Assembly (NCBI GenBank): GCA_964353865.1
Contig: CAYGXJ010000031.1
Coordinates: forward strand, 1-64,000
Direction of reading: 5' to 3'
DNA length: 64,000 nt
Source of the DNA: RBG-16-64-43 sp964353865
GTDB taxonomy: Bacteria > Chloroflexota > Anaerolineae > Anaerolineales > RBG-16-64-43
Both the position numbers and the translations under genes were made by a program. The notes below the pieces were generated by a model. The model searched no databases and had not been told where the DNA came from. It saw nothing but the letters and a program-made list of their open reading frames with translations. This document shows positions 52,513-61,151 of the stretch, in pieces. How positions within the stretch are numbered: position 1 is the stretch's first letter; each line of letters starts with the position of its first letter.

Positions 52513-53211
52513 ATGTTCTTCTACGATCCTTTCTACCTGCTGTTCATGGTGCCGGCCTTCTTGCTGGTCTTCATTGCCCAGGTGCGCGTCAGCCGGGCGT
52601 ACTCCAAGTGGGGGCGCGTTCCCAATAGCCGCTCGATGACGGGTGCCGACGCGGCTACGCGCCTCCTGGCGTATGGCGGTTTGGGTGATGTGCGCCTGGA
52701 GGGCACGCGCGGCCAACTGACCGACCACTACGATCCACAATCGAACACGCTGCGTCTTTCGGCAGGCGTCGCGCAGGCACCTTCCGTGGCGGCGCTCGCT
52801 ATCTCGGCGCACGAAATCGGCCATGCCCTGCAGGATCGCGAGGGCTACTATCCTCTTCGCCTGCGCGCGGCGCTGATCCCGGCAGCCAACATCGGATCGT
52901 ATTTGGGCTGGATCTTGATCATGCTGGGTCTTTTCCTGCGCATGGTGCCGATCGCCTGGCTGGGTGTTGGGGCATTCGGCCTGGGCGCCGTATTCGCACT
53001 GGCCACGCTGCCGGTCGAGTTCAACGCTTCGGCCCGCGCGCGCCGACTGCTGGTGGAGAGCGGGATGCTTGCCAGCGAAGCGGAGACGCGCGGGGTGAAC
53101 GCGGTATTGGATGCCGCCGCGCTGACTTACGTTGCGGCTTTGGCGACAGCGGTGCTCCAGCTCCTGTACTACGTGCTGCTGATTGGAGGACTTGGCCGGC
53201 GCCGGAACTAG
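52513..53211 (+). CDS. YugP-like membrane zinc metallopeptidase
   Basis: A 232-residue integral membrane protease. It opens with MFFYDPFYLLFMVPAFLL (family start and first helix) and carries the zinc motif HEIGHALQD near residue 100. Two central helices follow near 130-180, and a conserved glutamate lies in LPVEFNASARA, the probable third ligand. AGGAG precedes the ATG at 52513; an in-frame ATG at 52495 lies inside the previous gene. Function in vivo is unknown for most members. Confidence 0.88.
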   Translation: MFFYDPFYLLFMVPAFLLVFIAQVRVSRAYSKWGRVPNSRSMTGADAATRLLAYGGLGDVRLEGTRGQLTDHYDPQSNTLRLSAGVAQAPSVAALAISAHEIGHALQDREGYYPLRLRAALIPAANIGSYLGWILIMLGLFLRMVPIAWLGVGAFGLGAVFALATLPVEFNASARARRLLVESGMLASEAETRGVNAVLDAAALTYVAALATAVLQLLYYVLLIGGLGRRRN

Positions 53212-53278
53212 GGCGATGCGCTTTGATCGCGAGCGCACCCGCCGCCCTGGTGGTCCTTTCCCGTTCCACACTTGACAT

Positions 53279-53302
53279 GCGGACCCGGCTACCCGGGTCC
53301 GC
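53279..53302. terminator. hairpin after the YugP gene
   Basis: Perfect 10-bp GC-rich arms (53279-53288 and 53293-53302) with a 4-nt loop, 68 bp after the stop. No T-run follows, so intrinsic termination is only possible. Confidence 0.5.
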
Positions 53303-53607
53303 ACCGATTCCCCAGTCCGCGACCTCCGCGTGACTCGACTAATCTCATCCGCGCGGGATGAATTGAACTTGCCTTCAGCAAGCACGAGGCAGGTGGGCTG
53401 TTCGTTGACCGTAGCATGTCTCGACCAGGACCGGTCATCGGTCGTCGGACGAGACAACCCGCCTTCCCACGCGAAATCCTTGAATGGCAGAAGTCAGCTG
53501 CGTAGGTTGCGCAAGCTGCCGCACCTGACATTTCGAGAGCGTGGGTGCAATGACCCATCTTCTCGTCCTCAGACAGGCTGTCCCCTGGTGACATACCACC
53601 CCAGCGC

Positions 53608-53627
53608 TTGTGACCTTTGTCACTCAA
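53608..53627 (+). promoter_or_regulatory. Crp/Rex-like operator candidate, copy 3 (hdr-mvh operon)
   Basis: TTGTGACCTTTGTCACTCAA holds the perfect inverted repeat GTGAC-N4-GTCAC. It is the best copy of the element shared with 30541 and 36698. It lies 190 bp before hdrC. Confidence 0.65.
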
Positions 53628-53816
53628 ATTAGGCCGGGTCTGGTGCGACCATCATTCTGGGTAGGTTTGGCCTGCTAGGGAAGGCCAAAGCCTGTGTTCG
53701 TGCCTGGGATTCGTCCGCAATCTGCGGACCCCGCCTCGTTTCTACCCAAGAGGGTAGCACCGGGTGCCCTGACGCGGCGCCCGCACGCTGCCACCATGGA
53801 CTTAAGGAGGTGCGCC

Positions 53817-54404
53817 TTGACTTCCGCCACAGCAGTAGCCTCCCACCCGGTTGCCGTCGAGAAGAAATTCATGGATCAGGTGATGGTGAATACGCCGGGA
53901 GAGACCCATCTGGAGATGTGCATCCAATGCGGGTCGTGTGGCGGGAGCTGCCCGTCCGCGGCTGAGATGGACCACACTCCGCGGTCGCTGATCGCTCTCA
54001 TCCGCGCCGGCAATTTCGAGGAGGTGCTCAGCAGCAACACCCCCTGGTATTGCGTCTCCTGCTACTACTGCACGGTGCGCTGCCCGCAGGAGATCCACAT
54101 TACCGACGTCATGTACACCCTCAAGCGCATGGCCGTTCACGCCGGCATCAAGGATCCCTGCGCCGCGCCCGACTTCTCCAAGACCTTCGTCTCGTGGGTC
54201 GAGAACTACGGACGGGCTTTCGAGCTCGGGCTGATGTCGATGTTCCGCCTGCGGCACGACCCGTTGGGCGTGTTGCGCATTACCGATATGGCGCTGGGTA
54301 TGGTCAGCAAGGGGCGCATGGATCTCGCGCCAAAGAGCATCAAGGGTCTGCATAGCCTCAAGGCAATCATTGCGCGGGCCAAGGCGCTGGAGGTGGTGGC
54401 ATGA
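53817..54404 (+). CDS. hdrC: heterodisulfide reductase-like subunit C
   Basis: A 195-residue iron-sulfur subunit with two [4Fe-4S] motifs, CIQCGSCGGSCPSA near residue 38 and CVSCYYCTVRCPQE near 82, linking HdrA to the catalytic HdrB. The start is TTG at 53817, chosen because a perfect ribosome site TAAGGAGG occupies 53803-53810 with a 6-nt spacer. It overlaps hdrB by 4 nt (ATGA). First gene of the six-gene hdrCBA-mvhDGA unit. Confidence 0.92.
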   Translation: MTSATAVASHPVAVEKKFMDQVMVNTPGETHLEMCIQCGSCGGSCPSAAEMDHTPRSLIALIRAGNFEEVLSSNTPWYCVSCYYCTVRCPQEIHITDVMYTLKRMAVHAGIKDPCAAPDFSKTFVSWVENYGRAFELGLMSMFRLRHDPLGVLRITDMALGMVSKGRMDLAPKSIKGLHSLKAIIARAKALEVVA

Positions 54405-55369
54405 AGTACGGCTACTTCCCCGGATGTTCGCTGGAGCGGAATGCGGCCGCCTACGATAAATCGGCGCGGGCGGTGGCCGAGCCGCTGGGAATGGAATTCG
54501 TCGAGGTTGAGGATTGGAACTGCTGTGGGGCGACCGAGTACATCTCGCTCAACCTGCTCGCCTCGTACGCGCTGAGTGCGCGCAACCTGGCTCAGGCCGT
54601 CCGCACCGACGGGCTGGGGGAACTGGTGGCGCCGTGCAGCGCGTGCTACCTGAACCTAACCAAGTGCGACAAGAGTATGCGCGAGAGTCCCTCCCTGGCC
54701 GCCAAGGTCAATGAGGCGCTGGCGGCCGGCGGCCTAACGTACAAGCCGGGATCGATGCGCGTGCGTCATCTGCTGGATGTCATCGTGAACGATATCGGCT
54801 TTGAGGCGTTGCGCGCCAAGGTCACACGGCCGTTGACGGGGCTGAAGGTGGCCCCCTATTACGGTTGCTTCGTCGCACGGCCGGGGTACGTTCAATTCGA
54901 CGACACCGAATTCCCGGTGACGCTCGACCGCCTCCTGCAGGCACTCGGCGCCGAAGTGGTGGACTTCCCGCTCAAGGCGCAATGCTGCGGCGGGCACATG
55001 ACCCAAATCAGCGAAGGCATGGGGCTGGAAATGATTCGCCGCCTGGTGAAGACGGCCGATGATCGTGGCGCGGACTTGATTGTGACGATCTGTCCGATGT
55101 GCCAGCTCAACCTGGATGCCTTCCAGGGCGCGATGAATCGCCACTTCGGGTTGAACTTGCACGTGCCGGTTCTCTACTTCACGCAGATGATGGGCCTGGC
55201 CTTCGGTCTGGACCAGGCCGCGCTGGGCATCGGTAGCGAGTTGGTGAGTTCTCGGGCGGCGCTGGCCGCCATCGGCGCGACACCGGAAGGCGAGGCGGGC
55301 GGTCCGCCCAAGCGGGTCAAGAAGGACGACAAGGCCCTGCCCATGCCCGCGCCTCTCGTGCGAGCCTGA
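54401..55369 (+). CDS. hdrB: heterodisulfide reductase-like subunit B (CCG domains)
   Basis: A 322-residue catalytic subunit with both cysteine-rich CCG motifs. The first is PGCSLERNA...DWNCCGATE...APCSACYLN (about 9-82). The second is YYGCFVARPG...AQCCGGHMT...TICPMCQLN (about 152-232). In methanogens these bind the non-cubane [4Fe-4S] clusters that cleave CoM-S-S-CoB. The electron acceptor in this bacterium is unknown. The C-terminal 50 residues, rich in Ala, Gly and Lys, are unconserved. Confidence 0.92.
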   Translation: MKYGYFPGCSLERNAAAYDKSARAVAEPLGMEFVEVEDWNCCGATEYISLNLLASYALSARNLAQAVRTDGLGELVAPCSACYLNLTKCDKSMRESPSLAAKVNEALAAGGLTYKPGSMRVRHLLDVIVNDIGFEALRAKVTRPLTGLKVAPYYGCFVARPGYVQFDDTEFPVTLDRLLQALGAEVVDFPLKAQCCGGHMTQISEGMGLEMIRRLVKTADDRGADLIVTICPMCQLNLDAFQGAMNRHFGLNLHVPVLYFTQMMGLAFGLDQAALGIGSELVSSRAALAAIGATPEGEAGGPPKRVKKDDKALPMPAPLVRA

Positions 55370-55428
55370 GGTGCTTGCCCTCGGCAGCTCCTCATTGATC
55401 CGAGCGGCGGCGCATCTGGAGACGACCC

Positions 55429-57426
55429 ATGACTGAAAAGATCGGCGTTTACATCTGCCACTGCGGCAGCAATATTGCGGGCACGGTCGATTGCCCGGAG
55501 CTTTCACGCTGGGCTGCGGAGGCACTCAAGGCGCGCGGGGTGGTGGTGGCGCGCGATTACAAGTTCATGTGCTCCAGCCTGGGCCAGGAGCTCATCGAAA
55601 AGGACATCAAGGAGCTTGGGCTGACGCGCGTCGTGGTCGGCGCTTGCTCGCCTCATTTGCACGAACCCACGTTCCGCGGCGCCTGTGCGCGGGCCGGGCT
55701 CAACCCCTACTTGTGTGAGATGGTGTCGCTGCGCGAGCAGGTCTCGTGGGTTCACTCCGACAAGGCGGCCGCCACCGCCAAGGCCAAGGCCGTCGTCTCG
55801 GGCGGCGTGGAACGCGTAATTCACCACGAAGCGCTGGAGCCACTGCGCGTCCCGATTCATCCGGCCACCCTGATCGTGGGCGGGGGCATCGCCGGCATTC
55901 AGGCCGCGCTGGAGATCGCCGACAGCGGCACGCCGGTGTATCTGGTCGAACGCGAGCCGTCCATCGGCGGGCATATGGCCCAGTTCGACAACACTTTCCC
56001 CACCCTGGATTGCTCCGCCTGCATCCTCACCCCGAAGATGGTCACCGTCGGCGCACACCCGAACATCAGCATGCTCACCTACGCCGAAGTGACCAACGTC
56101 GACGGCTTCGTCGGCAACTTCGCCGTGACCATTCGCCAGAAGCCGCGCTACGTCAAGACCGACCTGTGCACCGGCTGCGCGGTGTGTGAGGAGAAGTGCC
56201 CCAAGAAGGTTATCGATGAGGTGTTCGAGGCCGGGTTGGGTTACCGCAAGGTTATCTATCGCCCGTTTGCCCAGGCGGTGCCCAAGTACCCGGTGATCGA
56301 CCGCGAGAATTGCACCTTCTTCCAGAAGGGCACCTGCAAGGCGTGCGAGAAGTTCTGCCCGACCGGCGCGATCGACTTCGAGCAGAAAGAGGAGATCATC
56401 ACCATCCAGGTGGGCAACATCATCCTGGCGACCGGGTTCGACCTGTTCGACGCGCGGCGCATCCCGCAGTTCGGTTTGGGCCGGCTGCCGAACGTCTTCT
56501 CGAGCCTGGAATTCGAGCGCCTGTGCAATGCCGCCGGCCCGACCAACGGGCGGGTGGTACTGCGCGACGGCGTGACCACGCCGCGCGCGGTGGGCATCGT
56601 CCATTGCGTGGGCAGCCGCGACAAGCACTACAACAACTACTGCTCGTCGATCTGCTGCATGCAGAGCCTCAAATTCGCCCATCTGGTGGAGGAGCGTACC
56701 GGCGCTACGGTCTACAATTTCTACATCGATATGCGCACGCCGGCCAAGGGCTACGACGAGTTCTATCAGCGCCTGCTCGAGGAAGGGGTCATCTTCATCC
56801 GCGGGCGCGTGGCCGAGGTTACCGATGTGCCCCAGCGGCCCGAGGAAGAAGGCCGGCTGGTGGTGCAGGTCGAGGACACGCTGATTGGGCAGCAGCGGCG
56901 CATTCCGCTGGATATGGTCATCCTCTCGGCCGGCCTGGAGCCGCGCCACGACGCCAAGCAGGTGGCCAAGATGTTCGGCATCTCGTGCAGCGCCGACGGC
57001 TGGTACATCGAGAAGCACCCCAAGCTCGACCCGATCGCGACCATGACCGAGGGCATCTACATCGCGGGCGTGGTGCAAGGGCCGAAGGACATCCCGGCCA
57101 GCGTGGCACAGGGCGCGGCCGCAGCGGCGCGGGTGATGGGACGCATCCAGCAGAAGGAAATCGCCCTCGAGCCGGTGCGCGCCAGCATCGACGAAACGCG
57201 CTGCTCGGGCTGCCGCATCTGCAACAACATGTGCCCGTTCAACGCCATCCTGTATCACGCCGACAAGGCGGTTTCGGAAGTCAACCCAGCATTGTGCCAG
57301 GGCTGCGGCACCTGCGTGGCCGCCTGCCCAGCCGGCGCCATCAGCGGCACGGTCTTCAGCGATCAGCAGGTGCTTTCGCAGTTGGAGGGCTTGTTGCTGC
57401 GCAATTTGCAGCCAGCCACCGTGTGA
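55429..57426 (+). CDS. hdrA: heterodisulfide reductase-like subunit A (FAD, electron-bifurcating)
   Basis: A 665-residue flavoprotein. An N-terminal domain has GVYICHCGSNIAGTVD. The FAD-binding motif is VGGGIAGIQAALEIADSG near residue 150, followed by the HdrA-specific DCSACILTPKM. Four [4Fe-4S] motifs are visible: CTGCAVCEEKCPK, CKACEKFCPTG, CSGCRICNNMCPF and CQGCGTCVAACPA. In known complexes its FAD bifurcates electrons from H2 (via MvhADG) to ferredoxin and to the disulfide at HdrB. Length matches class I HdrA, without fusion to MvhD. Confidence 0.94.
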   Translation: MTEKIGVYICHCGSNIAGTVDCPELSRWAAEALKARGVVVARDYKFMCSSLGQELIEKDIKELGLTRVVVGACSPHLHEPTFRGACARAGLNPYLCEMVSLREQVSWVHSDKAAATAKAKAVVSGGVERVIHHEALEPLRVPIHPATLIVGGGIAGIQAALEIADSGTPVYLVEREPSIGGHMAQFDNTFPTLDCSACILTPKMVTVGAHPNISMLTYAEVTNVDGFVGNFAVTIRQKPRYVKTDLCTGCAVCEEKCPKKVIDEVFEAGLGYRKVIYRPFAQAVPKYPVIDRENCTFFQKGTCKACEKFCPTGAIDFEQKEEIITIQVGNIILATGFDLFDARRIPQFGLGRLPNVFSSLEFERLCNAAGPTNGRVVLRDGVTTPRAVGIVHCVGSRDKHYNNYCSSICCMQSLKFAHLVEERTGATVYNFYIDMRTPAKGYDEFYQRLLEEGVIFIRGRVAEVTDVPQRPEEEGRLVVQVEDTLIGQQRRIPLDMVILSAGLEPRHDAKQVAKMFGISCSADGWYIEKHPKLDPIATMTEGIYIAGVVQGPKDIPASVAQGAAAAARVMGRIQQKEIALEPVRASIDETRCSGCRICNNMCPFNAILYHADKAVSEVNPALCQGCGTCVAACPAGAISGTVFSDQQVLSQLEGLLLRNLQPATV

Positions 57427-57518
57427 CTCTTCCCAGGGTGGGCTGAGGCGCGAGGGCTGCACGGCGGCCGGCGCCCTTCCCCCACTTCGGCGTAAGATGC
57501 GCTCAGGAAGGGATATCC

Positions 57519-57986
57519 ATGACCGAAGTATTCGAACCCGTGATCATCGGCTTCACCTGCAACTGGTGCAGCTACCGCGCTGCGGACCTGGCGGGGATTG
57601 GGCGGATGAAGTATCCCCCCAACATCCGCCTTATCCGGCTGATGTGCTCGGGGCGGCTGGACCCTACCTTCGTGCTCAAGGCGCTGGCTTCGGGGGCGGA
57701 CGGCGTGATGATCTCCGGCTGCCATCCGGGCGAGTGTCACTATCTGGAACAGAACTACAAAGCCATGCGCCGCTACCACCTGCTCAAGCGCATGCTGACG
57801 CAGATGGGCGTCGAGCCCGGGCGGGTCAAGCTGGTGTGGGCCAGCGCCGCAGAAGGCGCGCGGCTGGCCAGTGAGATCACCAAGATGGTTGAGGAAGTCC
57901 GTGCGTTGGGTCCGCTGAACTGGCCGACCGCCGGGGCCGCGGCCGCACTGCCCGAAAAGCCCGCAGCGCTGGAGGTGCCGGCATGA
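57519..57986 (+). CDS. mvhD: methyl-viologen-reducing hydrogenase delta subunit
   Basis: A 155-residue protein with a [2Fe-2S] site that connects the hydrogenase to HdrA. Conserved motifs are GFTCNWCSYRAADLAG near residue 12, RLMCSGRLDP near 40, and GCHPGECHYLEQNYKA near 68. The C-terminal 35 residues are an Ala/Pro-rich extension. It starts 92 bp after hdrA and overlaps mvhG by 4 nt. Confidence 0.94.
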   Translation: MTEVFEPVIIGFTCNWCSYRAADLAGIGRMKYPPNIRLIRLMCSGRLDPTFVLKALASGADGVMISGCHPGECHYLEQNYKAMRRYHLLKRMLTQMGVEPGRVKLVWASAAEGARLASEITKMVEEVRALGPLNWPTAGAAAALPEKPAALEVPA

Positions 57987-58996
57987 CCGCCAACGGGAAA
58001 CCGAAGTTTGCCATGTACTGGGCGGCGGCCTGCGGGGGCTGCGAGATTGCCGTGCTCAACATCCACGAGAAGATCCTCGACGTGGATGCCAACTTCGAGG
58101 TGGTCTTCTGGCCGGTCGCCATGGACGCCAAGTACAAAGACGTCGAGGCCATGCCCGACCAGTCGATCACGTTGTGCCTTTTCAACGGCGCCATCCGCAA
58201 CAGCGAGAATCAGCACATCGCTGAATTGCTGCGGCGGAAAGCGAAGATCCTGGTGGCCTTCGGTTCGTGTGCCTGCGAGGGCGGGTTCCCGGCCCTCTCC
58301 AACCTGACCACCATCGAAGCAACGCTGGATACCGCATTCTTCTCGGTGTCCACCGACAACCCGCAGAAAGTCCTCCCCCAGCCGAGCTTCGCCGCCGCCG
58401 AAGGAGAACTGGTCATTCCGCATATGTACTCGGTCGTGAAATCGCTAGACCAGGTCGTGCCGGTGGACTACTACATGCCGGGCTGCCCGCCCGAGTCCGA
58501 GCAGATTGCCGCGGTAGTGGAGCTGGTGATCAAAGCCCTCCAGGGCGAGGCCACGCTGCCGCCGGCGGGCGCGGTGATCGGCGCCGGGACATCGACGGTG
58601 TGCGACGAATGCAAGCGCGCACGCAATGAGAAGAAGATCAAGGGCTTCACCCGCATTCAGGACTTCCGCCCAGACCCAGCCCTGTGCCTCTTGGAGCAGG
58701 GCCTCCTGTGCAACGGACCTGCGACGCGCAACGGCTGCACCGCACGCTGCCCCACCGCCGGCGTTCCGTGCATCGGCTGCTACGGGCCGACGGACGGGGC
58801 GCGCGATTTCGGGGCGCGCCTGATGAGTGCCGTGGCCTCGGTGATCGACAGCAACGACCCGCAGGAGATCGAGCGCATTTTGGACTCGATCCCTGACCCG
58901 GTGGGCACCTTCTACCATACCAACCTGGCCGGCTCGCTGCTCAAAGCCAGCAAGCCCACCTGGGAGGAGGAACAGCATGCAGCGCCTCACAATTGA
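57983..58996 (+). CDS. mvhG: group 3c [NiFe] hydrogenase small subunit
   Basis: A 337-residue electron-transfer subunit. Proximal cluster residues are in AACGGCEIAVLN near residue 15, SCACEGGFPAL near 95, and PGCPPESEQ near 170. Distal cysteines follow in CDECKRARNEKK, CLLEQGLLCNG, CTARCPTAGVPCIGCYGP. It has no Tat signal, so the complex is cytoplasmic. The ATG overlaps the mvhD stop and its end overlaps mvhA by 20 bp, indicating tight translational coupling. Confidence 0.94.
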   Translation: MTANGKPKFAMYWAAACGGCEIAVLNIHEKILDVDANFEVVFWPVAMDAKYKDVEAMPDQSITLCLFNGAIRNSENQHIAELLRRKAKILVAFGSCACEGGFPALSNLTTIEATLDTAFFSVSTDNPQKVLPQPSFAAAEGELVIPHMYSVVKSLDQVVPVDYYMPGCPPESEQIAAVVELVIKALQGEATLPPAGAVIGAGTSTVCDECKRARNEKKIKGFTRIQDFRPDPALCLLEQGLLCNGPATRNGCTARCPTAGVPCIGCYGPTDGARDFGARLMSAVASVIDSNDPQEIERILDSIPDPVGTFYHTNLAGSLLKASKPTWEEEQHAAPHN

Positions 58997-60443
58997 CCCG
59001 ATCACCCGCCTGGAAGGCCACGGCAAGATCGAGATCTTCCTCGACGAACAGGGCGAGGTCGCCAACACCTACTTCCAGATTCCCGAATTGCGCGGCTTCG
59101 AGCGATTCGTCGTCGGGCGGCCGATCGAGGAGATGGCGATTATCACCAACCGCATTTGCGGCGTGTGCCCGGAGGCGCATCACATGGCGGCCGCCAAGGC
59201 GGCGGATGCCGTGTACAAGGTCGATCCGCCGCGCACGGCCAAAATGCTGCGCGAGCTTCTCTACAGCGCGTTCTACGTGACCGATCACGCGACTCACTTC
59301 TATGCCCTGGGCGGGCCGGACTTCGTCATGGGCCCGGATGCGCCGGTGGCGGAGCGCAACATACTCGGCGTCATCCACAAGGTGGGCTTGGAGATCGGCG
59401 GCAAAGTCATTCAGGCGCGCAAGGCCGGCCACACGGTGGTGGAGATCATCGGGGGGCGCAAGGTGCATCCATGCACCTCCATCCCCGGCGGGCTGAGCAA
59501 GGGCATCACCGAGGAGCAGCGCAAGGAGATCGAGTCCCTGGGGCGCTGGGCGGTCGAATTCGGCCAGTTCAGCCTCAAGCTGTTCGAGGACATCGTTCTC
59601 AAGAACAAGGCCTATCTCGACCTGGTCGTCGGCGACATCTATACCCACCGGACGCATTACATCGGCACGATTGACGCCCAGAACAAGGTCAACTTCTACG
59701 ACGGCCGGGTGAGCGTCGTTGACCCGGAGGGCAAGCGTCTGGGCACCTACGCACCGGCTGAATACACCGACTGGATTGCCGAACACGTCGAGCCGTGGAC
59801 CTACTTGAAATTCCCGTATCTTAAGAAGGTGGGCTGGAAGGGGTTCGTTGACGGCAAGGACTCGGGCGTGTATTGCGCGACGCCCCTCTCGCGGCTCAAT
59901 GCGGCCGATGGCATGGCCACCCCGCTGGCCCAGGCCGAATACGAGCGCTTCTACCAGACCCTCGGCGGCAAGCCGGTGCACCAGCGCCTGGCCACGCACT
60001 GGGCGCGGCTGATCGAGTTGCTGTACGCGGCGGAGCGCTGGGTGGAACTGGCAACCGACCCGGAAGTCGCCTCCGACAATTTCCGCACCATCCCCACCGA
60101 GAAGCCGACGGAAGGCGTGGGCATCGTTGAGGCCCCGCGAGGCACGCTCACCCATCACTACTGCACCGATGAGCGAGGCATCGTGACCAAGGCCAACCTG
60201 ATCGTGGGCACGACCAACAACTACGCGCCGATCAGCATGTCTATCCGCAAAGCGGCCCAGTCCTTCATCCACAAGGGCAGCGTGGTCACCGAAGGCATGC
60301 TCAATCGGGTTGAGATGGCCTTTCGCGCCTATGACCCGTGCTTCGGGTGCGCCACCCACTCCCTCCCGGGCAAGATGCCGCTCCAGGTCACGATCCGTAA
60401 CCACCGCGGAGAAGAGGTGGAGGTTCTCCGCCAGTTCTGCTGA
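58977..60443 (+). CDS. mvhA: group 3c [NiFe] hydrogenase large subunit
   Basis: A 488-residue catalytic subunit with all four nickel cysteines. The L1 motif is RICGVCPEAHH (Cys61, Cys64) and the L2 motif DPCFGCATH (Cys455, Cys458, His461). A 27-residue C-terminal extension after His461 is expected to be removed by a maturation protease, probably the one at 61152. H2 oxidation here would feed HdrA. This intact L2 motif contrasts with the altered one in the group 3b large subunit. Confidence 0.95.
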   Translation: MQRLTIDPITRLEGHGKIEIFLDEQGEVANTYFQIPELRGFERFVVGRPIEEMAIITNRICGVCPEAHHMAAAKAADAVYKVDPPRTAKMLRELLYSAFYVTDHATHFYALGGPDFVMGPDAPVAERNILGVIHKVGLEIGGKVIQARKAGHTVVEIIGGRKVHPCTSIPGGLSKGITEEQRKEIESLGRWAVEFGQFSLKLFEDIVLKNKAYLDLVVGDIYTHRTHYIGTIDAQNKVNFYDGRVSVVDPEGKRLGTYAPAEYTDWIAEHVEPWTYLKFPYLKKVGWKGFVDGKDSGVYCATPLSRLNAADGMATPLAQAEYERFYQTLGGKPVHQRLATHWARLIELLYAAERWVELATDPEVASDNFRTIPTEKPTEGVGIVEAPRGTLTHHYCTDERGIVTKANLIVGTTNNYAPISMSIRKAAQSFIHKGSVVTEGMLNRVEMAFRAYDPCFGCATHSLPGKMPLQVTIRNHRGEEVEVLRQFC

Positions 60444-60519
60444 GTGAACCCCCACCCGGCCGACGCGAGACCCCGACCGGGTGGATTGCTCTTGGGGGCC
60501 GCCCCTCGGGGAGCGCCAC

Positions 60520-61086
60520 GTGGTCGCGCAGGGCGAGCTGCTCTACCGTCAGGTGCTGACGCTCGCGGACGGCACGCGCCTCCTGCTTCGCCCGCTCCGT
60601 TCGGAAGACCGAGAGGCGCTGGGGGCCCTGTATGCGACCGTCGGGGAGGCCGATCGTCGCCTGATGCGCGACGACGTGCGCGACCCGCAGGTCGTGGCGG
60701 CCTGGGTGGAAAACCTCGACTACTCGCGGGTCTTCCCCCTGGTGGCGGTGATCGGCGAGCGCATTGTGGGCAACGCCACGCTGCATTTCGGCTCGGGCCC
60801 GGCTCGTCATCGCGCGGAAGTGCGCATCTTCCTGGCCAAGGATTTCCGGCGACGCGGCCTGGGCTCCCGCATGTTGCAGGCGCTGATCGAGGTCGCCCGG
60901 CAGAAGGCTTTGTGCTTTCTCGAAGCCCAGATTATCGAGGAGCAAACCCGTTCGATCCATGCTTTTCACGGCTTGGGATTTGAAACCCGCAGTGTCCTTC
61001 CCGACTTCTTCGCCCCGGATGAGGGCGAGATGCTGTGTTTGGTCCACCTCGTCAAACGGCTCCGCTCGCCGGGCGAAGAATTCTAG
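60520..61086 (+). CDS. GNAT-family N-acetyltransferase, copy 1
   Basis: A 188-residue GNAT protein. The acetyl-CoA-binding motif A reads RIFLAKDFRRRGLGSRMLQALIEVA (R-R-G-L-G-S pyrophosphate loop) near residue 115. The GTG at 60520 is chosen because it gives exactly the length and start context of the paralogue at 62394, with which it aligns end to end without gaps (DGTRLLLRPL, DPQVVAAWVENLD, RSPGEEF). It lies 76 bp after mvhA and may belong to the same transcript. The target is unknown; protein acetylation is one possibility. Confidence 0.82.
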   Translation: MVAQGELLYRQVLTLADGTRLLLRPLRSEDREALGALYATVGEADRRLMRDDVRDPQVVAAWVENLDYSRVFPLVAVIGERIVGNATLHFGSGPARHRAEVRIFLAKDFRRRGLGSRMLQALIEVARQKALCFLEAQIIEEQTRSIHAFHGLGFETRSVLPDFFAPDEGEMLCLVHLVKRLRSPGEEF

Positions 61087-61151
61087 TCTGGACCCTCGCG
61101 TGACACAGCGGGGTGAGACTCGCCTGCCCTCACGCAGGGCGCTACGCCGCG

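Larger units (their letters stand above)
53212..53816. other. long intergenic region before hdrCBA-mvhDGA
   Basis: About 600 bp. It contains the hairpin at 53279-53302 and the Crp/Rex-like element at 53608-53627. Frames crossing it on either strand have no family resemblance. No convincing -10 was found downstream of the element. Confidence 0.55.

Noticed and set aside
55504..57462. 652-codon open frame on the minus strand
   Set aside because: It is antisense to hdrA, His/Arg/Asp-rich and without any domain; a by-product of GC-rich codon usage.
58941..60455. 504-codon open frame on the minus strand
   Set aside because: Exactly antisense to mvhA, whose motifs are complete; composition is typical of a shadow frame.
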